This document shows positions 59,455 to 64,000 of a DNA stretch of 64,000 nucleotides, in pieces. The notes below the pieces were generated by a model. The model did not search any database, had not been told where the DNA came from, and saw only the letters and a program-made list of their open reading frames with translations. The DNA is from an uncultured Eubacteriales bacterium (GTDB taxonomy: Bacteria; Bacillota; Clostridia; Lachnospirales; Lachnospiraceae): assembly GCA_900314565.1 (NCBI GenBank), contig OMVU01000016.1, forward strand, positions 1-64,000, written 5' to 3'. The position numbers were made by a program, and so were the translations under genes. The first letter of the stretch is position 1. The number at the start of each line of letters is the position of its first letter.

Positions 59455-59543
59455 CAGGAACGCCTCGGCGTTCTTGCCGCGACGTGCGCGGCGCGTCAGC
59501 GCCTTCTACTGCGCACGTCTGCGAACCGTCGGAGGTTTTTATA
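59455..59543. repeat. Intergenic palindromic repeat, full copy
   Basis: CAGGAACGCC-TC-GGCGTTCTTG followed by GACGTGCGC, GGCGC-GTCA-GCGCC, GCGCACGTC and GTCGGAGGTTTTTA. Same plan and about 90% identity to 32202-32287. It lies between the permease and ATPase genes, inside an operon. Confidence 0.85.
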
Positions 59544-59554
59544 GAGGAGACTCT

Positions 59555-60850
59555 ATGCAGGATATTGCAATCGAAGTATCACATGTAACAAAACAATATA
59601 AGCTCTACGACAAGCCGATGGACCGCCTGAAGGAATCTCTCGGACTCAGCAGAAAGAAGCGCTATAAGGAAATCTATGCGCTGAAGGACGTCAGCTTCAA
59701 TGTGAGACGAGGGGAGTGCGTGGGCATCATCGGGACCAACGGTTCCGGAAAGTCCACGATCCTTAAGATCATAACCGGCGTTCTGAACCCGACCGAGGGC
59801 AGTGTAGCTGTCCGCGGCCGAATATCGGCCCTGCTCGAACTGGGTGCCGGTTTCAATCAGGAATATACTGGGCTTGAGAACATTTATGTGAACGGGACGG
59901 TCATGGGATTCTCCCGCGAGGAGGTGGATGCCCGGCTCAACGACATCATCTCATTCGCGGACATCGGTGATTTCATCAATCAGCCCGTGAAGACCTATTC
60001 CTCCGGTATGTTCGTCCGCCTCGCCTTTGCCGTCGCGATCAATATCGACCCGGAGATCCTCATCGTCGATGAAGCTCTCTCCGTCGGTGACGTCTTCTTC
60101 CAGGCCAAGTGCTACCACAAGTTCGAGGAGTTCAAGAAGGCCGGGAAGACGATCCTCTTCGTCAGCCATGACCTCGGCTCTGTAGCCAAGTACTGTGACC
60201 GTGTCGTTCTTCTCAACAAGGGACATAAGGAGACAGAAGGCGATTCCAAGCGGGTGATCGATATCTACAAGCAGATCCTTGTTAACAACCCGCACGCCGA
60301 CGACCGTTCCGCGATCAAGGAGGACATCTCCCGCTACCTCAACGAGGAGAATGCGAAGGGAAAGTGGTACGGGAAGCTGGAAATGAATCCCCAGCTCCTC
60401 GACTACGGTGAGAAACAGGCGGAGATCATTGATTTCGCCGTTGTCGATGACAAGGGGGAAATTAATTCCGGCATCGTCAAGGGAAGCGAATTCACGATCA
60501 AAATGAAGGTCAAATTCAACCGGGAGCTGGTCGACCCGCTTTTCTGCTTCACTATCAAGGATCCGCAGGGGACGGAGGTCACCGGGACCAATACGATGCT
60601 TGAGCGCATCGATACGGGGACCTTTAAGCCGGGAGACGTGACTGTGGTGGAATTCAGACAGAAGATGAATCTGCAGGGACGGAGCTATCTGCTCTCCCTG
60701 GGCTGCGTCGGCTTCGCGGACAACCGGTTCGCGGTCTACCACAGACTGTATGACATCTGTGATATCAATGTCATCTCGGATAAGAACACGGTCGGCTTCT
60801 ACGATATGGATTCCACGACCGTGATCGATGGAAAAGTCAGGCACGCATAA
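59555..60850 (+). CDS. Polysaccharide ABC exporter ATPase with Wzt-type C-terminal domain
   Basis: The 431-residue protein (ATG 59555 after AGAGGAG) has an ABC ATPase domain with Walker A GTNGSGKST (60-68), signature YSSGM (148-152) and Walker B ILIVDE (168-173). From about residue 270 it has an extra beta-rich domain. In Wzt of some O-antigen systems that domain binds the non-reducing end of the glycan and checks its completion. The presence of this domain suggests an end-modified polymer. Confidence 0.93.
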   Translation: MQDIAIEVSHVTKQYKLYDKPMDRLKESLGLSRKKRYKEIYALKDVSFNVRRGECVGIIGTNGSGKSTILKIITGVLNPTEGSVAVRGRISALLELGAGFNQEYTGLENIYVNGTVMGFSREEVDARLNDIISFADIGDFINQPVKTYSSGMFVRLAFAVAINIDPEILIVDEALSVGDVFFQAKCYHKFEEFKKAGKTILFVSHDLGSVAKYCDRVVLLNKGHKETEGDSKRVIDIYKQILVNNPHADDRSAIKEDISRYLNEENAKGKWYGKLEMNPQLLDYGEKQAEIIDFAVVDDKGEINSGIVKGSEFTIKMKVKFNRELVDPLFCFTIKDPQGTEVTGTNTMLERIDTGTFKPGDVTVVEFRQKMNLQGRSYLLSLGCVGFADNRFAVYHRLYDICDINVISDKNTVGFYDMDSTTVIDGKVRHA

Positions 60851-60868
60851 AGTATAGGAGCAAATGAT

Positions 60869-62677
60869 TTGATTCTGGAAGGAAAACATGCAAAGCGCTG
60901 CGGCGTGTATGCGTTTTATGATAAAGACGGGCATGCGGACGGATATGTCGTTGAATTTCTGAAGGGGCTCCGTGAGGTCACGGATCACCTTCTTGTCGTC
61001 GTGAACGGGGAGATCGACGAGGAGAGCAGGGCCAGGCTTCGTGCGAACTCGGATGACGTCATGATCCGGCCGAACGAGGGCTATGATATTACCGCCTATA
61101 AGAAAGGGCTCTTTCGTTACGGCTATGAAAAGCTTCTCGAATATGACGAGGCTTTTATCTGCAATGATACGCTCTTCGGCCCGATCCATCCGTTCTCCGA
61201 AATGTTCGATGCGATGGCCGGACGGGACCTTGATTTCTGGGGCATCACGGCTTTCCACGAAGTCCCCTTCGACCCGTTCGGGACCGTGAAGTACGGATAC
61301 CTTCCGCAGCACATCCAGTCCTTTTTCCAGGTCTTCAGAAAGGATTTCATGAAGACTGCGGACTTTAGGGAATGGTGGGAGAAAATGCCTGCGATCGACG
61401 GCTATCTGCAGGCGATCGGAACGCATGAAGCGGTCTTCACAAAGGAGATGCAGGACCGGGGGTACAAGTGGGACGTCTACTGTGATCCCGCCCCGCTGGA
61501 GGGCTTTACGTGGGATCCGCTCAGGGATTTTCCGCGTTATCTTCTTGAGACACAGAGGTGCCCGGTCATCAAGCGCAGGAACTTCTTCCAGGATTATGGA
61601 GAAGCCATCGGGAGAAGCGGCGGCGAGGCGACGCTCGAAGCGTTCGAGTACATCCGGGATGAGACGGAGTATGATACGGACCTCATCTGGGAGAACCTGC
61701 TCCGCACGGTCAATATGGCAGACCTTAAGAAGCGCCTGCACTTAAATTATACGGTATCCGAAAAGATTCCGCGAAAAACTGAGGACAGTGCAGTTCCCGC
61801 CAAAGACGGACACTTACGCACAGCACTTGTCTGTCACGTGTATTATGAAGATCTTGCACGAGGCTGTGCTGCTTACGCCGCAAATATGCCGGCCGGGACG
61901 GATTTTTATGTGACGGTCCCGGATGAGAGGAGACTTGCGAGCGTCAGGGAAGCATTCGGCCCGCTCGAGGCGGATCACCGGATCGAATACCGGATCACCG
62001 GCAACCGCGGTAGGGATGTCGCACCTTTCCTTGTCGGTGTGAAGGATATCCTTTCGAAGTATGACCTGATCCTGAAGATCCATGATAAGAAGGTGAAGCA
62101 GGCTGTTCCGCTCTCCATCGGACGTTCCTGGGAGTATGAGTGTTTTCAGTGCCTCCTGCCGACCCGCACTTTCGTGGAAAATGTCATCGACCTCTTCGAG
62201 AAGAATCCGCGGCTCGGCCTTCTGACCCCGCCCATTCCGATTCATGGCCCTTATTTTCCGACGACCGGAAGAGGCGAGTGGGGCGTAAATTATGATGTGA
62301 CGAACGAACTTGCCGCAAAGCTCGGGATCAGGGCTCCGATGGATCCTCTTAAAGAGCCTGTCGCACCGCTCGGTTCTGAGTTCTGGGTGCGGACCGATGC
62401 CATGAAGACGCTTTTTGCACATGACTGGGAGTATGACGAGTTCCCGGAAGAGCCGGTCGCGATCGACGCGACGGTGCTTCATGCGATCGAACGGCTCTAC
62501 CCCTTCGCGGCACAGGCGGACGGATTTTACACAGGCTGGCTCGTATCAGATTCGTTCGGTAAGATCGAGATGGATAATCTGACTTATATGAACGCAGGTC
62601 TCGCAAAGGCGGAGTCGGAGCGGATCGGGCGGTATGCCCCGTTCCATGAGCTCGTCGATGCTGTCAAAAAGTCCTGA
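60869..62677 (+). CDS. RgpF-like rhamnan synthesis protein, copy 1
   Basis: The 602-residue protein starts with TTG at 60869 after TAGGAG. The N-terminal half (VYAFYDKDGHADGYV, RPNEGYDITAYKKGLF, NDTLFGPIHPF) and the C-terminal half (NRGRDVAPFLVGVKDIL, LKIHDKKVKQ) match the RgpF family, which acts in building or capping rhamnose-containing polymers such as the streptococcal rhamnan. Catalytic details are unclear. A paralogue follows at once. Confidence 0.88.
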   Translation: MILEGKHAKRCGVYAFYDKDGHADGYVVEFLKGLREVTDHLLVVVNGEIDEESRARLRANSDDVMIRPNEGYDITAYKKGLFRYGYEKLLEYDEAFICNDTLFGPIHPFSEMFDAMAGRDLDFWGITAFHEVPFDPFGTVKYGYLPQHIQSFFQVFRKDFMKTADFREWWEKMPAIDGYLQAIGTHEAVFTKEMQDRGYKWDVYCDPAPLEGFTWDPLRDFPRYLLETQRCPVIKRRNFFQDYGEAIGRSGGEATLEAFEYIRDETEYDTDLIWENLLRTVNMADLKKRLHLNYTVSEKIPRKTEDSAVPAKDGHLRTALVCHVYYEDLARGCAAYAANMPAGTDFYVTVPDERRLASVREAFGPLEADHRIEYRITGNRGRDVAPFLVGVKDILSKYDLILKIHDKKVKQAVPLSIGRSWEYECFQCLLPTRTFVENVIDLFEKNPRLGLLTPPIPIHGPYFPTTGRGEWGVNYDVTNELAAKLGIRAPMDPLKEPVAPLGSEFWVRTDAMKTLFAHDWEYDEFPEEPVAIDATVLHAIERLYPFAAQADGFYTGWLVSDSFGKIEMDNLTYMNAGLAKAESERIGRYAPFHELVDAVKKS

Positions 62678-62688
62678 GGGAGTATCTT

Positions 62689-64000
62689 ATGATATTGGAT
62701 GTGAAATCAAAAAACCGATGCGTGGTCTTTCTCTTCTACGACAAAGACGGGATCGTGGATCAGTATGTCCTTGATATGCTGGATGATCTGCGGGAGAACG
62801 CAGCCTTCGTATATGTCGCAGTCAACGGCGTCATCACCCCGGAAGGCAGGGCAAGGCTTGCCCGGCACTCGGATGAAGTCTTCTGCAGGGTCAATGCCGG
62901 ATTTGACGTAGGCGGCTACCGCGACGCGATATTTAACCTGGGCTTCAGGGAACTTGCGAAGTATGATGAGCTTGTCCTAATGAACTATACGTTCTTTGCG
63001 CCGCTCTATCCCTTCCGCGAGATGTTTGAGACAATGAATCCGAAAGATCTCGATTTCTGGGGGATTACGAAGCATCATACGGTGCCCGGGGATCCTTACG
63101 ACGGAAAGATCGTTTACGGATATCTTCCTGAGCATCTCAATTCGCACTTTTTCGCGCTCCGAAGAGATTTCTTCCTGAGCTGGAGCTACCGGGATTTCAT
63201 TTGCAATATGAAGAATCCGGGCTCCTATCTGGAGTCGATCACGCAGTATGAGGTGATCTTTACAAAGCATTTTGCCGATCTGAATTATAAGTGGGCGGCC
63301 TATGCGGATTCTGACCGCTTCGAGGGCACATACTATGCTCCCTTCATGTTCGCAGCGTCCGAACTCATAGAGGAGGACCGGTGCCCGATCGTCAAGCGCC
63401 GGACGTTTTTCTCCGACTACCAGTTCTTTCTGCTGAATACGGCCGGTGAGTGCTCATACCGTGCCTATGAGGCCATCAAAAAGCTTCCCGGTGTGCGGAC
63501 CCGTCCCATTTGGGAAAACATTCTGCGTCTGCAGAATCTGCCCGATATACGCCAGGTCGTTCATCTTACGTACCTCGTGGATTCGGAGTTCACCCGGCAT
63601 ACATTTTCTCCGGATGATGAGGCGGCGGTCTTTGTTTTCTGCGAGCCGGGCGTTGACCGGGAGCTTGTGGCAGGACGCTATCTGAGGAAAATCCCGGATA
63701 CGGTCCGCGTCATCTATATGGACGGACCCGAGACATACGCGGAAAAGCTGATCGCGGCCTCCATGCAGGCGGAGGATTACTTCTTCGTCGGCGTCCTGAA
63801 TCTCTTTGACGTGCGGAAGGCTCCCGAGCCGAAATCGGAAGCGGCCTCTCTCCTCTATCGGGAGGAGGAGAGCGTGATCGGGTCGGCAGCGCAGATCGGA
63901 AATATTCTCGATGAAATGAAAGAAGAGCGGGCTCTCGGACTTCTGGTCCCGCCGGTCCCATCCTTCGGAAGGTATTTCGCGGAGATCGGAGACGGCTGGA
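62689..64000 (+). CDS. RgpF-like rhamnan synthesis protein, copy 2 (runs off the window)
   Basis: ATG 62689 follows GAGGG, 11 bases after copy 1. At least 437 codons are open to the window edge, so the protein is truncated only by the window. It repeats the N-terminal pattern of copy 1 (VVFLFYDKDGIVDQYV, RVNAGFDVGGYRDAIF, FWGITKHHTVP) with moderate similarity. The tandem pair may have different acceptor sugars. Confidence 0.85.
   Translation, partial: MILDVKSKNRCVVFLFYDKDGIVDQYVLDMLDDLRENAAFVYVAVNGVITPEGRARLARHSDEVFCRVNAGFDVGGYRDAIFNLGFRELAKYDELVLMNYTFFAPLYPFREMFETMNPKDLDFWGITKHHTVPGDPYDGKIVYGYLPEHLNSHFFALRRDFFLSWSYRDFICNMKNPGSYLESITQYEVIFTKHFADLNYKWAAYADSDRFEGTYYAPFMFAASELIEEDRCPIVKRRTFFSDYQFFLLNTAGECSYRAYEAIKKLPGVRTRPIWENILRLQNLPDIRQVVHLTYLVDSEFTRHTFSPDDEAAVFVFCEPGVDRELVAGRYLRKIPDTVRVIYMDGPETYAEKLIAASMQAEDYFFVGVLNLFDVRKAPEPKSEAASLLYREEESVIGSAAQIGNILDEMKEERALGLLVPPVPSFGRYFAEIGDGW

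Noticed and set aside
59951-61741. Open frame of nearly 600 codons antisense to the ABC ATPase and RgpF genes
   Set aside because: It crosses two well-supported genes on the other strand and shows no family motif.
1-64000. Horizontal island covering the glycan genes
   Set aside because: Codon habit, Shine-Dalgarno style and the repeat family look the same on both sides of 34679. No integrase, tRNA or attachment repeat is visible.

Overview
The window looks like one chromosomal stretch of a moderately GC-rich Clostridia member, most likely Lachnospiraceae. The evidence is strong Shine-Dalgarno sites, frequent TTG starts, sigma-A-type promoters, an HPr protein without Ser46, cdaA-cdaR, GerMN lipoproteins, a YfhO-family protein and RgpF-type rhamnan genes. 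This is inferred from gene content; no 16S gene is present. I saw no tRNA, rRNA, prophage or CRISPR array.

Layout. 1-137: decayed right end of an IS200/IS605-type element. 134-6446: a small membrane protein, an HPr, argG, then argJ-argB-argD running away from argG across a region with ARG-box-like palindromes and a 94-bp tandem repeat. 6751-13176: comEA, a response regulator/histidine kinase pair, a GerMN lipoprotein and comEC. 13388-24026: a TPR protein, a CPBP protease, rpsT, hemW, a gamma-carbonic-anhydrase-like protein, holA, lepA and uvrA. 24510-34508: mreB, recD2, comF, two unknown membrane proteins, cdaA-cdaR, a second HPr and a D,D-carboxypeptidase.

From 34679 to the right edge almost everything is surface-glycan biosynthesis, in three blocks. 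Block 1 (34679-44678) makes CDP-4-keto-6-deoxyglucose (rfbF, rfbG) but lacks rfbH. It carries a ThDP-dependent acetolactate-synthase-like enzyme, two CapK-type adenylate-forming proteins, a flippase, an SDR and a GT2 enzyme. Block 2 (45311-54094) has wecE-yfhO on the minus strand and, divergently, two ATP-grasp enzymes, the second fused to a PLP-dependent D-cysteine desulfhydrase/ACC deaminase-like domain, then a second GT2. Block 3 (54340-64000) has rmlB, rmlA, an SDR, rmlC, an ABC exporter (permease with an extra extracytoplasmic domain; ATPase with a Wzt-like C-terminal domain) and two RgpF-type proteins, the last cut by the window edge.

How the genes may work together (inference): RmlA/RmlB supply dTDP-4-keto-6-deoxyglucose to RmlC and to WecE, which would make an amino sugar. 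The ATP-grasp enzymes could attach an amino acid or similar acyl group. The GT2/YfhO pairs resemble CsbB-YfhO extracytoplasmic glycosylation, and the ABC exporter plus RgpF proteins suggest a rhamnan-like polymer.

Most striking observations: a leader-peptide and Shine-Dalgarno-sequestering hairpin before the GT2 at 53099 (a translational-attenuator architecture); the ATP-grasp/PLP fusion; the CDP-sugar module with a ThDP enzyme in place of RfbH; and a modular palindromic repeat family scattered through intergenic gaps.
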